From Geobacter sp. (GTDB lineage Bacteria; Desulfobacterota; Desulfuromonadia; Geobacterales; Geobacteraceae): a stretch of 54,172 bases of DNA. Of the stretch, positions 31,567 through 39,658 are shown in pieces. The DNA is taken from assembly GCA_003314535.1 (NCBI GenBank), contig POSG01000021.1:1-54172 (forward strand), read 5' to 3'. The translations under genes were made by a program, and so were the position numbers. Every line of letters begins with the position of its first letter. The stretch's first letter is position 1. The notes under the pieces were generated by a model, which worked only from the letters and a program-made list of their open reading frames with translations, was not told where the DNA came from and searched no databases.

Positions 31567-32187
31567 ATGAAGAACGAAAACGCCGATACAAAAAACAGCC
31601 CGAAGGGGGGATCCACTGCCTACGGGACGATAATAGCCGTCGGTGACAGCCTGACCGCCGGTTACGGTGTCGCCGCAGAAGAGAACTACCCGGCACTTCT
31701 TGAACGGAAGCTTCGGGATGCAGGTCATGACTTTCGCGTGATCAATGCCGGGATAAACGGCGAAAAAAGCGGCGAGGCCCTGGGGCGCATCGACTCAATC
31801 CTCGCGCAAAACCCCCAGATAGCAATTCTCCAGACAGGCACCAATGACGGCCTGCGCGGCCTTTCTCCCGCGGACATGAAGCGGAACATCCAGGCCATCG
31901 TCCGCGCTCTCGTCGGGCACGGAGTGACCGTGGTCCTGGCCGGAATGCAGAACCTGAAGAAGCGCAAGGGTGATTTTGACCAGCTGTTCGCCCAGGCTTA
32001 CACCGAGGTTGCCCGGGAGGAGAGCGTCATCCTGATTCCCCTTTTCCTGGCGGGAGTGGCGGGCGATCCGGCACTGAACCGCGCGGACGGCATCCATCCG
32101 ACGGCCGAAGGGTACCGCATCGTCACGGAGACAGTGTTCCCCTATGTGGTCGAAGCCATTGAAAAGCGTCTTCAATCCGGGGAGTGA
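31567..32187 (+). CDS. GDSL-type esterase/lysophospholipase (TesA-like)
   Basis: A 206-residue SGNH hydrolase. Block I is IIAVGDSLTAGYG (catalytic Ser), block II includes INAGINGEKS, block III is LQTGTNDGLRG, and the Asp-His pair is in ADGIHPTAEGY. This order matches arylesterase/TesA enzymes, which cleave thioesters and lysophospholipids. Unlike E. coli TesA, no export signal is visible at the N-terminus (MKNENADTKNSPKGG), so it may be cytoplasmic. The ATG at 31567 is preferred over TTG at 31528. AAGGAGGGG lies 12-14 bases upstream, a rather long spacing. Confidence 0.88.
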   Translation: MKNENADTKNSPKGGSTAYGTIIAVGDSLTAGYGVAAEENYPALLERKLRDAGHDFRVINAGINGEKSGEALGRIDSILAQNPQIAILQTGTNDGLRGLSPADMKRNIQAIVRALVGHGVTVVLAGMQNLKKRKGDFDQLFAQAYTEVAREESVILIPLFLAGVAGDPALNRADGIHPTAEGYRIVTETVFPYVVEAIEKRLQSGE

Positions 32188-32334
32188 TGATGAAGCTGGG
32201 CGTGCTTCGAAGATTTGAAACCCGCCATATACGGTTGAATCAAGCGCCGGGACTCCGCCTTCTGCGAGAGCATGTGGACGTCGGGGCAAATCTTTGGTAT
32301 TTTCATATGCTGTACAACATATCAGGGGGAAGAC

Positions 32335-32511
32335 ATGGAACATGAACACGTCGTCACTTCGGAGCTCACCGACATCAGCAATCGGATGCACGCACTGGGG
32401 AGGCATATAGAAGACGGCCACGAGAGGCAGCATTGGCAGAAAGCCTGCGAGGAAATTGACACGCTGCTGATTCTCATCAGGCAAAGGATAGGTGAAAGGG
32501 GAAGCTTCTGA
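32335..32511 (+). CDS. Small helical protein, function unknown
   Basis: A 58-residue protein (MEHEHVVTSELTDISNRMHA then LGRHIEDGHERQHWQKACEE). It looks wholly alpha-helical, His/Glu-rich, without membrane segment or Cys motif. GGGGGAAGAC places a good ribosome site before the ATG at 32335. No family is recognised. It lies between the esterase gene and the siroheme gene with gaps of about 150 and 230 bases, so it may be its own unit. Confidence 0.55.
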   Translation: MEHEHVVTSELTDISNRMHALGRHIEDGHERQHWQKACEEIDTLLILIRQRIGERGSF

Positions 32512-32744
32512 TCAGCCGGGACGAATCCTTCCGTCATTCCATATTCCCGTAACCGTTTTGTTGCCTGCGGGATCACCACATATGGTCCGGGCCTTCGCCA
32601 AGGCCTCCATTCCCATCGCCGCGGGTGAAAAAACAGTTGCCTGCGTCCCGCTGTGCTGTGGTAGACTTACTGCGGCCAATATTGGCATCAGGAGTGTCGC
32701 CAGGGAAATTGACTGCTGCCGGCCGAATCTGCAGGACATCCACC

Positions 32745-33419
32745 ATGAGATATTATCCGATCAATATCGACCTCCGCGGAAAACCGGTCATCATCGTCGG
32801 CGGCGGAGCAGTTGCCGAGCGCAAGTGCCGAACCCTGCTGGAAGCAGGGGCGAGGGTCGTCATCATTGCTCCCTCCCTTTCCCGCGAGTTGCGAAACATG
32901 TTGGCAATTGGAGAGATCGAGCATCTGGAGCGGGATTACCGGCGCGGCGACCTGGCGGGGGCATTCCTCGTCTTTGCGGCAACCGGCGACAAGGAGGTAA
33001 GCAGGGCGGTGGCCGAGGAGGCCGCTGAGTGGAGAATACCGGCAAATATTGCCGACATGCCCGAATGGGGGGATTTCTCGACCCCTTCCATTGTTTCGCG
33101 AGGCGACCTGCTCCTGACTGTTTCCACGGGAGGGAAATGCCCGATGGTCGCCCGCTCGATCAGGGAAGAGATCGATGACAGGTACGGGCCGGAGTATGCT
33201 GCTGCCCTGCGGGTGCTGGGCGCTGTCAGGGAAAAACTCCTGGCGCTCAAGAAGGGAAGCCATGCCAGAAAGGAGATCCTGCGGGATCTTGTGAACGGGG
33301 GGCTGCCGCAGATGCTGCGTAATTGTTCGACGGAGGAGATCGACCGGTTTCTTCGTGAAGTTGCCGGGCCGGGATTCAGCTTGTGTGAGCTGGGAATCGA
33401 CAGAGGGGACATTGAATGA
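32745..33419 (+). CDS. Precorrin-2 dehydrogenase / sirohydrochlorin ferrochelatase
   Basis: A 224-residue homologue of yeast Met8p and the CysG N-terminal domain. YPINIDLRGKPVIIVGGGAVAERK holds the NAD-binding loop. FAATGDKEVSRAVAEEA and FSTPSIVSRGDLLLTVSTGGKCP are family signatures, including the Asp/Ser region. It oxidises precorrin-2 and inserts iron to give siroheme. AGGA sits about nine bases before the ATG at 32745. It overlaps ccsB by four bases (ATGA), starting the tetrapyrrole block with hemA and hemC. The precorrin-2 comes from the CobA part of the cobA/hemD gene downstream. Confidence 0.92.
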   Translation: MRYYPINIDLRGKPVIIVGGGAVAERKCRTLLEAGARVVIIAPSLSRELRNMLAIGEIEHLERDYRRGDLAGAFLVFAATGDKEVSRAVAEEAAEWRIPANIADMPEWGDFSTPSIVSRGDLLLTVSTGGKCPMVARSIREEIDDRYGPEYAAALRVLGAVREKLLALKKGSHARKEILRDLVNGGLPQMLRNCSTEEIDRFLREVAGPGFSLCELGIDRGDIE

Positions 33420-34231
33420 GCGAATCCCTTTATTTGGCCGCTCTAGCGCTCTACTCAGCCGCGACCGTTCTCTACCTGGTGTTTCTGCTCCGTTCAGGGG
33501 CGCTTGTCGGCAAGGCTGCAGGATGGGCATTGACGGCCGGTTTCGCCGCGCACTTCCTGTTTACCGTGTCCCGCTATCTGGAAGCCGGGTATACCCCGAT
33601 CACGAACATGCACGAATCACTTTCGTTTTTCAGCCTGGCCACCGTGGGGGCTTTCCTGGCGCTGGCCAGGAAATACCGGGCTGCGGTCCTGGGTTCTTTC
33701 GTTACCCCCCTTGCCTTGGCATTAATGCTTGCCTCAGCCTCCTTCCCATCAGGGATAGTGCCTCTCAACCCCGCCCTCAAGAGCGCTTGGCTCGGGATCC
33801 ACACAATCATTGCCTTCGGTGGCTATGCGGCATTTGCCGTTGCCTGCTGCGCTGGAATCATGTACCTGCTCCAGGATCGATACCTGAAGAAGAAAAAGCT
33901 GGGAGTCCTCTACCGGCGGCTTCCTTCGCTGGATACCCTGGACGAAATCAACTACCGGTGCCTTTCCCTGGGGTTTCCGATGCTGACCATAGCCATCATA
34001 TCCGGCGCGATCTGGGCGGAGTCGGCTTGGGGCGCCTACTGGAGCTGGGATCCGAAAGAAACCTGGTCGCTCATTACCTGGTTTATCTATGCGGCGCTTC
34101 TCCACGGCAGGCTTACCACCGGTTGGCGCGGCAGGAAGGCGGCAATCCTGGCCATCGCCGGATTCGTCGTCCTCCTTTTTACTTTCATCGGGGTGAACCT
34201 CTGGCTGCCCGGGCTTCACAGTTACCGGTAG
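33416..34231 (+). CDS. ccsB: Cytochrome c biogenesis protein CcsB/CcsA (HemX-like)
   Basis: A 271-residue membrane protein with about eight hydrophobic helices. The heme-handling WWD motif is intact (WGAYWSWDPKETWSLITW), with flanking conserved His in TNMHESLSFFS and GIHTIIAFGGY. CcsA-type proteins carry heme across the membrane for attachment to c-type cytochromes. The gene sits between met8-like and hemA, the usual place in Geobacter relatives, where it is also called hemX. It is coupled to the upstream gene and lies nine bases before hemA. The partner Ccs1/ResB gene is not in the window. Confidence 0.9.
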   Translation: MSESLYLAALALYSAATVLYLVFLLRSGALVGKAAGWALTAGFAAHFLFTVSRYLEAGYTPITNMHESLSFFSLATVGAFLALARKYRAAVLGSFVTPLALALMLASASFPSGIVPLNPALKSAWLGIHTIIAFGGYAAFAVACCAGIMYLLQDRYLKKKKLGVLYRRLPSLDTLDEINYRCLSLGFPMLTIAIISGAIWAESAWGAYWSWDPKETWSLITWFIYAALLHGRLTTGWRGRKAAILAIAGFVVLLFTFIGVNLWLPGLHSYR

Positions 34232-34240
34232 ATCGAACTC

Positions 34241-35554
34241 ATGAATATTATTGTAGTGGGCCTGTCCCACCATACCGCACCCATAGAGACCCGGGAGAGG
34301 CTTGCGTTCGAATCGAACAGCATAGAGAAACCGCTTCGCGGGCTTGTCACGTTGCCCGATATTTCGGAAGGGGTCATCGTTTCGACCTGCAACAGGGTCG
34401 AGGTGTACGCAGTCACCCGCGACATCGCGGGCGGCATAGCCAGGATCAAACGTTTCCTGGCAGACTGGCACAATCTTCCCTTCGATGAAGTGTCACCCTA
34501 TCTTTATGGTCATCACGGCGACAATGCCATCCGTCATGTGTTCCGAGTCGCTGCCAGCCTTGATTCGCTGGTGATCGGCGAACCCCAGATCCTTGGCCAG
34601 GTGAAAGCTGCCTATGGTTATGCCGCGGAATACGGAACATCCGGTCTGGTTCTCAACCGCTTTCTTCACAAGGCTTTTTCAGTTGCCAAGCGTGTCCGCA
34701 CTGAAACGTTCATAGCCTCTTCCGCAGTATCGATCGCCTTCGCCGCCGTGGAACTGGCGAAAAAGATCTTCAACGATCTCTCAGACAAGACAGTGCTGCT
34801 CATCGGTGCGGGAGAGATGGGAGAACTGGCTGCGAAACATTTTTTTGCCGGCGGCGTAAGCGGGGTACTTGTCGCCAACCGAACTTTCGAGCGCGGAGAG
34901 CGGCTGGCCGAGGAACTGGGTGGCCGGGCCATCCGTTTCGATGACCTCTACGATCATCTCCACAAGGCTGACATAATTCTTTCCTCCACCGGTTCTCCCC
35001 ATTTCATCATCGGTCCCAAGGAAGTTGCAGAGGTGATCCGCCGAAGGAAGCAGCGGCCGATGTTTTTCATAGACATCGCAGTACCGCGGGATATCGCGCC
35101 GGAAGTCAATGACCTTGAGAACGTATACCTGTACAACACCGATGATCTGCAGGGCGTTGTGGAGTCAAACCGGGAGCAGCGGCTTAAAGAGGCTGCGAAG
35201 GCCGAGGAAATAGTCACGGTTGAAGCGGAGCGTTTCCTGTCCTGGCTTTCCTCGCTGGAGGTGGTCCCCACCATCGTTGCCCTGCGTTCCCGCTTCGACG
35301 AGATAGTCCGGGCGGAGGTGGAACGGACCCTGGCGGCCTGGAAAGGCATGTCCCCGGAGCATGAAAAGCGCCTTGAGGCCATGACTTCGGCCATGATCTC
35401 CAAGCTTCTCCACACGCCCATCAGCGTCCTGAAGCACACCGGCCAGGGGAACAGGATAGACCTCTACCTGGATGCCTTGCGGAGCCTTTTCGACCTGCAG
35501 ACCGAGCCGGCAGGCAAGGGTGAGGAGATGCTGGAAATAGAGCAGGATGAATAA
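34241..35554 (+). CDS. hemA: Glutamyl-tRNA reductase
   Basis: A 437-residue HemA. The catalytic Cys lies in [26 protein letters not shown] and the NADPH loop [16 protein letters not shown] are present, and [14 protein letters not shown] is a family signature. It reduces glutamyl-tRNA to glutamate 1-semialdehyde, the first step of the C5 path to 5-aminolevulinate. ATG at 34241. It follows ccsB closely and precedes hemC after 123 bases. The C-terminal dimerisation helix region is intact and the length is typical. Confidence 0.97.
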   Translation: MNIIVVGLSHHTAPIETRERLAFESNSIEKPLRGLVTLPDISEGVIVSTCNRVEVYAVTRDIAGGIARIKRFLADWHNLPFDEVSPYLYGHHGDNAIRHVFRVAASLDSLVIGEPQILGQVKAAYGYAAEYGTSGLVLNRFLHKAFSVAKRVRTETFIASSAVSIAFAAVELAKKIFNDLSDKTVLLIGAGEMGELAAKHFFAGGVSGVLVANRTFERGERLAEELGGRAIRFDDLYDHLHKADIILSSTGSPHFIIGPKEVAEVIRRRKQRPMFFIDIAVPRDIAPEVNDLENVYLYNTDDLQGVVESNREQRLKEAAKAEEIVTVEAERFLSWLSSLEVVPTIVALRSRFDEIVRAEVERTLAAWKGMSPEHEKRLEAMTSAMISKLLHTPISVLKHTGQGNRIDLYLDALRSLFDLQTEPAGKGEEMLEIEQDE

Positions 35555-35677
35555 AGGAAACGGCCTGGCACATAACACCTTGATTTTTCATGATCTTTCT
35601 TGTGCCTCGTGCCCTGCGCCTTCTGCCGGAAGGATGCCGGGAGGATGTTTGAACTGCCCGCCCTGGAGAATGCATTG

Positions 35678-36610
35678 ATGACGTTGAAACAACTGACAAT
35701 AGGCACCCGCGGCAGCCGGCTGGCGCTCTGGCAGGCCGAATGGGTGCGCTCCCGGATAAGCGAACGGTACCCGGAATGCAATGTCTCGCTTTTGATAATA
35801 AAGACTTCAGGCGACATGATCCTGGACGTTCCCCTTGCCAAGGTGGGGGGCAAGGGCCTGTTCGTCAAGGAGATCGAGGAAGCGATGCTTCGTGGGGAAA
35901 TCGACATCGCAGTGCACAGCATGAAGGATGTGCCGACAGAATTTCCGCGGGGGTTGGGCCTTGCTTGCATCACCGCGCGGGAGGACCCCCGGGACGCTCT
36001 CATTTCGCGAGGTGTTGCCTTTGCCGACTTGCCGCAGGGTGCGAGGATCGGAACCAGCGCGCTTAGGCGCCAGGCGCAGCTTTTGTCCGTGAGGCCGGAT
36101 CTTGAAATGGTTGAAATCCGCGGCAACGTGGAGAGCCGCCTAAGGAAGATGGAGTCGGAGAAGCTCGACGCCGTGATACTGGCGGCCGCGGGATTGAAGC
36201 GGCTGGGTTTCGACGATTTGGTGACCGAATATCTTCCGCCGGCATTGTCGCTGCCCGCGATCGGCCAGGGAGCGTTGGGGTTGGAGTGCAGGCTCGATGG
36301 CACGGCGACGCGGGAGGCGGTTTCCTTCCTCAACGACCCGGCGACTGCTCTTTGCGTGATGGCTGAGCGTGCGTTCCTCCGCCGTTGCGAAGGGGGGTGC
36401 CAGGTGCCCATTGCTGCTCACGCGGAAATGCCGGGCGCCGAACTGCGGCTTGCAGCTTTCATAGGGTCGGTGGATGGCGGAAGATCGGTAAGTGGAGTCG
36501 TCAGTGGTCCGGCGGAGAATTGCGATGCCCTGGGAGCGGAACTTGCCGACCAGCTCCTTGCACGGGGAGGACGCGAGATTTTGAATGAGGTGTACGGGAA
36601 GGAGCTGTGA
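35678..36610 (+). CDS. hemC: Hydroxymethylbilane synthase (porphobilinogen deaminase)
   Basis: A 310-residue HemC. LTIGTRGSRLALWQAEWV starts the domain. HSMKDVPTEFP, RIGTSALRRQAQL and RGNVESRLRKM are substrate and cofactor contacts. The dipyrromethane cofactor Cys is in EGGCQVPIAAHAE. It joins four porphobilinogens to hydroxymethylbilane. ATG at 35678 gives the standard N-terminus. ATG at 35645 is possible but adds unmatched residues and would have its ribosome site too close. A perfect hairpin follows three bases after the stop. Confidence 0.97.
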   Translation: MTLKQLTIGTRGSRLALWQAEWVRSRISERYPECNVSLLIIKTSGDMILDVPLAKVGGKGLFVKEIEEAMLRGEIDIAVHSMKDVPTEFPRGLGLACITAREDPRDALISRGVAFADLPQGARIGTSALRRQAQLLSVRPDLEMVEIRGNVESRLRKMESEKLDAVILAAAGLKRLGFDDLVTEYLPPALSLPAIGQGALGLECRLDGTATREAVSFLNDPATALCVMAERAFLRRCEGGCQVPIAAHAEMPGAELRLAAFIGSVDGGRSVSGVVSGPAENCDALGAELADQLLARGGREILNEVYGKEL

Positions 36611-36612
36611 AG

Positions 36613-36650
36613 AGGCCTGCCAGGTTTCCAAAACCTGGCAGGCCTTTCTT
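36613..36650 (+). terminator. Intrinsic terminator between hemC and cobA/hemD
   Basis: A perfect 15-bp stem pairs 36613-36627 with 36631-36645 (AGGCCTGCCAGGTTT with AAACCTGGCAGGCCT) around a three-base loop, followed by TTCTTC. It should end or weaken transcription after hemC, so cobA/hemD is either expressed by read-through or from its own promoter. Confidence 0.85.
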
Positions 36651-36687
36651 CCCGGAAGTAAAATAACTCGTGGATGGTGCAGAAAGA

Positions 36688-38226
36688 ATGAATTCGAAGC
36701 CTCGAAAAAACGGCCATGTATATCTCATTGGCGCCGGTCCCGGCGATCCCGGCCTCATTACGGTGCGCGGCCAGGAATGCATCGGGTTGGCGGATGTGAT
36801 CATGTATGACTACCTGGCCAGCTCGTCACTGCTTGAGCACGCCCGGCAGGATGTCGAGCTTATCTATGCCGGCAAGGTGGGCGGAGCCCACAACCGGGAG
36901 CAGAGCCAGATCAACGAAATGCTCGTTGAAAAAGCACGGCAGGGGAAGATCGTTGCCCGGCTCAAGGGGGGCGACCCGTTCATTTTCGGCAGGGGCGGAG
37001 AGGAATGCGAGGCATTGGTTGAGGCCGGAATACCCTTTGAAGTCGTGCCGGGTGTGACGGCAGGCATCGGCGCGGCCGCATACGCCGGAATTCCGCTCAC
37101 CCATCGGGATTATACCGCTTCGGTTGCCTTCGTGACCGGCCACGAAAGCCCCGGCAAGGAAGTTTCAGCCATTGACTGGGAAAAGCTTTCGGTCGGCAGC
37201 GGGACCCTGGTGTTCTACATGGGGATGAAGAATCTTCCCCAGATAACCGCCAATCTCCTTGACAACGGCAGGGCGCCGGAAACCCCGGTCGCGCTCATCC
37301 GGTGGGGGACCAGGCCTGAGCAGGAGGTCCTGGAGGGCACGCTTTCCGACATCGGCGACAAGGCCAGGAAAGCAGGCTTCAAGGCCCCGGCAATAACCGT
37401 GGTCGGCGAGGTGGTGCGGTTGCGGGACAGGCTGAGCTGGTTCGATTCCCGGCCGCTGTTCGGAAAAGGGATCATGGTCACGCGCAGTTCAGGGCAGGCC
37501 GGCCCTTTCGCCGGGCTTCTCCGCGACCGCGGCGCGCGGGTGTATCACTGCCCGACCATCGAAATTATTCCGCCTGAATGCTTCAATGACCTTGACCGGG
37601 ATATCCGTTCCCTGCCGGAGTTCGACTGGGTGGTTTTCACCTCGGCAAACGGCGTCGGATTCTTCTTCGACAGGCTCAGTGCGCTGGGGTTGGACAGCAG
37701 GGCGTTGGGAAGCTGCAGGGTCGCCGCGGTCGGACCGAAAACCGCTGAAAAGCTGGCTTGCTTCGGCATAAGGCCCGATTTGCTCCCTTGCGGTTATCAT
37801 GTCGAAGGTTTAGTGGAAGCGTTCGGGCGGAAAGTGGTGTCAGGGATGAGGGCGCTTTATCCGAAAGGTGACCGAGCAGGGGACGCTCTTGCCCAAGGAC
37901 TGGGCAAATTGGGGATGGAAGTTTCGGCGCCGGTCAGCTATCGTTCGGTGACTCCGGAATCTATTCCGGGCGAAGTCCTTGATGCGCTCGAGGAGCGGCG
38001 CATAAACTGTGTAACCTTTACTTCCTCGTCGGCGGTTGCCAATCTGGCCGCCGTAGTTGGGGAAAACCACCTGATCCATCTGCTGAAGGGGGTGGAGGTC
38101 GCCTCCATAGGACCCGTAACATCGGCTGCCTGCCGCGATCTCGGCCTTCAGGTGAATGTTGAGCCGCGTGTTCCGACCGTTGAGGCACTGACGGAAGCGA
38201 TAGTCAGTCACTTTAAGGCGGCATGA
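36688..38226 (+). CDS. cobA/hemD: Fused uroporphyrinogen-III methyltransferase / uroporphyrinogen-III synthase
   Basis: A 512-residue fusion. Residues 1-245 are a SUMT-type methyltransferase (VYLIGAGPGDPGLITVRG, RLKGGDPFIFGRGGEE, PGVTAGIGAAAYAGIPLTHR), which makes precorrin-2. The remaining part is a HemD-type synthase (IMVTRSSGQAGPFAGLLRDR, VFTSANGV, ALYPKGDRA), which cyclises hydroxymethylbilane to uroporphyrinogen III. The fusion lets one polypeptide make and then methylate uroporphyrinogen III. ATG at 36688 or GTG at 36670 could be the start. It follows hemC after a terminator hairpin. Such CobA-HemD fusions are regular in this group and in some Firmicutes. Confidence 0.95.
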   Translation: MNSKPRKNGHVYLIGAGPGDPGLITVRGQECIGLADVIMYDYLASSSLLEHARQDVELIYAGKVGGAHNREQSQINEMLVEKARQGKIVARLKGGDPFIFGRGGEECEALVEAGIPFEVVPGVTAGIGAAAYAGIPLTHRDYTASVAFVTGHESPGKEVSAIDWEKLSVGSGTLVFYMGMKNLPQITANLLDNGRAPETPVALIRWGTRPEQEVLEGTLSDIGDKARKAGFKAPAITVVGEVVRLRDRLSWFDSRPLFGKGIMVTRSSGQAGPFAGLLRDRGARVYHCPTIEIIPPECFNDLDRDIRSLPEFDWVVFTSANGVGFFFDRLSALGLDSRALGSCRVAAVGPKTAEKLACFGIRPDLLPCGYHVEGLVEAFGRKVVSGMRALYPKGDRAGDALAQGLGKLGMEVSAPVSYRSVTPESIPGEVLDALEERRINCVTFTSSSAVANLAAVVGENHLIHLLKGVEVASIGPVTSAACRDLGLQVNVEPRVPTVEALTEAIVSHFKAA

Positions 38227-38237
38227 TTTCTTGGCTT

Positions 38238-38276
38238 TATCCCCTGCCATCAATCAAGCTCTGTCGACAGGGGATA
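38238..38276. terminator. Weak hairpin between convergent genes
   Basis: TATCCCCTG (38238-38246) pairs with CAGGGGATA (38268-38276) with a 21-base loop. It lies between the stop of cobA/hemD and the stop of the Xre regulator. Neither side has a good T-run, so termination is uncertain. Confidence 0.4.
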
Positions 38277-38280
38277 GGGA

Positions 38281-38727
38281 TCAAGGTTTCCCGTAAGTGG
38301 AATTCTCTTCCGCTGCCAGAAGCCCGATTATGGCCGGGTCTTCCTCTTCCCTTGTCCTGCAGTCCTCCCGGTGTCTCTGCAACAACCTTATGATTTCGAG
38401 TACAAGAGGGACATCTTCCTCCTGGAGCAGCTTTGCTGCCCTGACGAGTTCCTGCCTGAGGCTTGCCGACCCGGTGCGGTTGTGTCCCCGGGGAAACACA
38501 TCTACGGTTTTTATCAGCTTTTCGTCCAGAAAAAAATAGCCGGGCGGTACTGACAGGGATTCGCACAGCTTCATGAGGATCTTGAGTGATGGGAATTGCT
38601 CCCCCCTCTCGATTTTGCCTATATAGGTATAGTCCAGTCCTCCGCTGACTTTCGCAGCGAGATCTTTCTGGGTAAGCCCCTTTTCCTTCCTCAATCTCTT
38701 CAAGCGTTTACCTATTTCTACCTTCAT
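38281..38727 (-). CDS. Xre-family transcriptional regulator
   Basis: A 148-residue regulator. Residues 4-60 are an HTH_3 domain (IGKRLKRLRKEKGLTQKDLA, YTYIGKIERGEQFPSLKIL). The C-terminal part is helical and charged (RAAKLLQEEDVPLVLEIIRL) with no sensor domain I recognise. GGAG lies eight bases upstream of the ATG at 38727. An upstream start at 38787 would bypass it. It reads leftward, away from a small hypothetical gene. The targets are unknown. Confidence 0.82.
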   Translation of the reverse strand: MKVEIGKRLKRLRKEKGLTQKDLAAKVSGGLDYTYIGKIERGEQFPSLKILMKLCESLSVPPGYFFLDEKLIKTVDVFPRGHNRTGSASLRQELVRAAKLLQEEDVPLVLEIIRLLQRHREDCRTREEEDPAIIGLLAAEENSTYGKP

Positions 38728-38837
38728 GCGTAACGCTCCTGCAGGCTTTCGGGATGTCCCTGCTTGATTTTCTGAAAACTGGCTCATTGTATAAACCTAT
38801 TTCGGGGTGATGTCAAATCCGTGCGAATAGGATTAGT

Positions 38838-39224
38838 ATGCATTTATTTCTTGACTATGATGAAAATTTGTCATATTTGTGTTTCGAGAGGGTATGGAAA
38901 CAAGTGGACAGACTCGCAATGGTCAGAAGCCTGGAGCTATTGGCGTCATCGGAGGGGCTGGAACCGGACGAAATCAGGCTCTTCCTGCTCCTGCTCGCCA
39001 ACTGCGACGATTCGGGGGAGGGAAGGACCGGTTGCCGCCAGCTTGGGCTCGTTTTCGGGCACTGGCGCTCCCTGCGCAGGGTCAGGCGGGCATTGAGGCG
39101 ACTGGCAGATCTTGGCCTGATACGTTTTGAAACCGTTCCGGGAGGCAGGGGGGAAGAAAAGGGCTTTGTTCTGTCATATTCGATTCCGGGTGCGAAGCGT
39201 TGTGAATCAGAACCCGTTGCTTGA
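38838..39224 (+). CDS. Small protein with possible winged helix, function unknown
   Basis: A 128-residue protein. The N-terminal part (LDYDENLSYLCFERVWKQVD) precedes a helical, Arg-rich region that looks like a winged helix: EPDEIRLFLLLLANC, then RSLRRVRRALRRLADLGLIRF. The LADLGLI turn is typical of a recognition helix and wing. AGGA precedes the ATG at 38838. It is divergent from the Xre regulator and lies 58 bases upstream of a response regulator. No family is named with confidence. Confidence 0.6.
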   Translation: MHLFLDYDENLSYLCFERVWKQVDRLAMVRSLELLASSEGLEPDEIRLFLLLLANCDDSGEGRTGCRQLGLVFGHWRSLRRVRRALRRLADLGLIRFETVPGGRGEEKGFVLSYSIPGAKRCESEPVA

Positions 39225-39282
39225 AAGCAGCCCGTGGTTTTTGCAGATGTTTCCCAAATATTTGTTCGGAGTGTGCACGGAA

Positions 39283-39648
39283 ATGAACGATGGCATTAGG
39301 GTAATCGTCGTTGACGACGACCTTTGTGTACTTGAGGTTGCTTCTCTGTACCTGCGCAAGGAAGGGGTGCATGTCCAGTGCGCCAGAAGCGGCGAAGAGG
39401 CCCTGGGTTTTTTGCGCGAGAAGAACTTCCATCTCATGCTGACCGACCTCCATATGCCCGGCATGGATGGGTTCGAGCTGGCGAGGAGAAGCCAGCAACT
39501 GGCCCCTTTTATGAAGATTCTCATGGACACCGGCGATCCGTCCGAGGAAAACCGCCGGACGGCAAGGGAGCTGGGGATAGATGCGTTCTTTGCCAAGCCG
39601 TTTCACATGGGAGAGATCATGACCATCGTAAGGAGCCTGATCCCATAG
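39283..39648 (+). CDS. Single-domain response regulator (CheY-like receiver)
   Basis: A 121-residue receiver domain with no output domain. The acidic pocket is VVDDDL, the phosphoacceptor Asp is in LMLTDLHMPGMDG, the switch Thr/Ser is in ILMDTGDPSEE, and the conserved Lys is in FFAKPFHMGE. ATG at 39283 is preferred (GGAG about eleven bases upstream). ATG at 39247 would add 12 residues. It converges with the GNAT-histidine kinase gene, with only 10 bases between stops, which makes that kinase the likely partner. Confidence 0.9.
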   Translation: MNDGIRVIVVDDDLCVLEVASLYLRKEGVHVQCARSGEEALGFLREKNFHLMLTDLHMPGMDGFELARRSQQLAPFMKILMDTGDPSEENRRTARELGIDAFFAKPFHMGEIMTIVRSLIP

Positions 39649-39658
39649 GACGCAGCTG

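Noticed and set aside
32187-32345. A 53-codon frame whose ATG overlaps the esterase stop (ATGA)
   Set aside because: The overlap and a GGGGAG are suggestive, but the product has no recognisable features and runs into the small gene at 32335, which has a better ribosome site.
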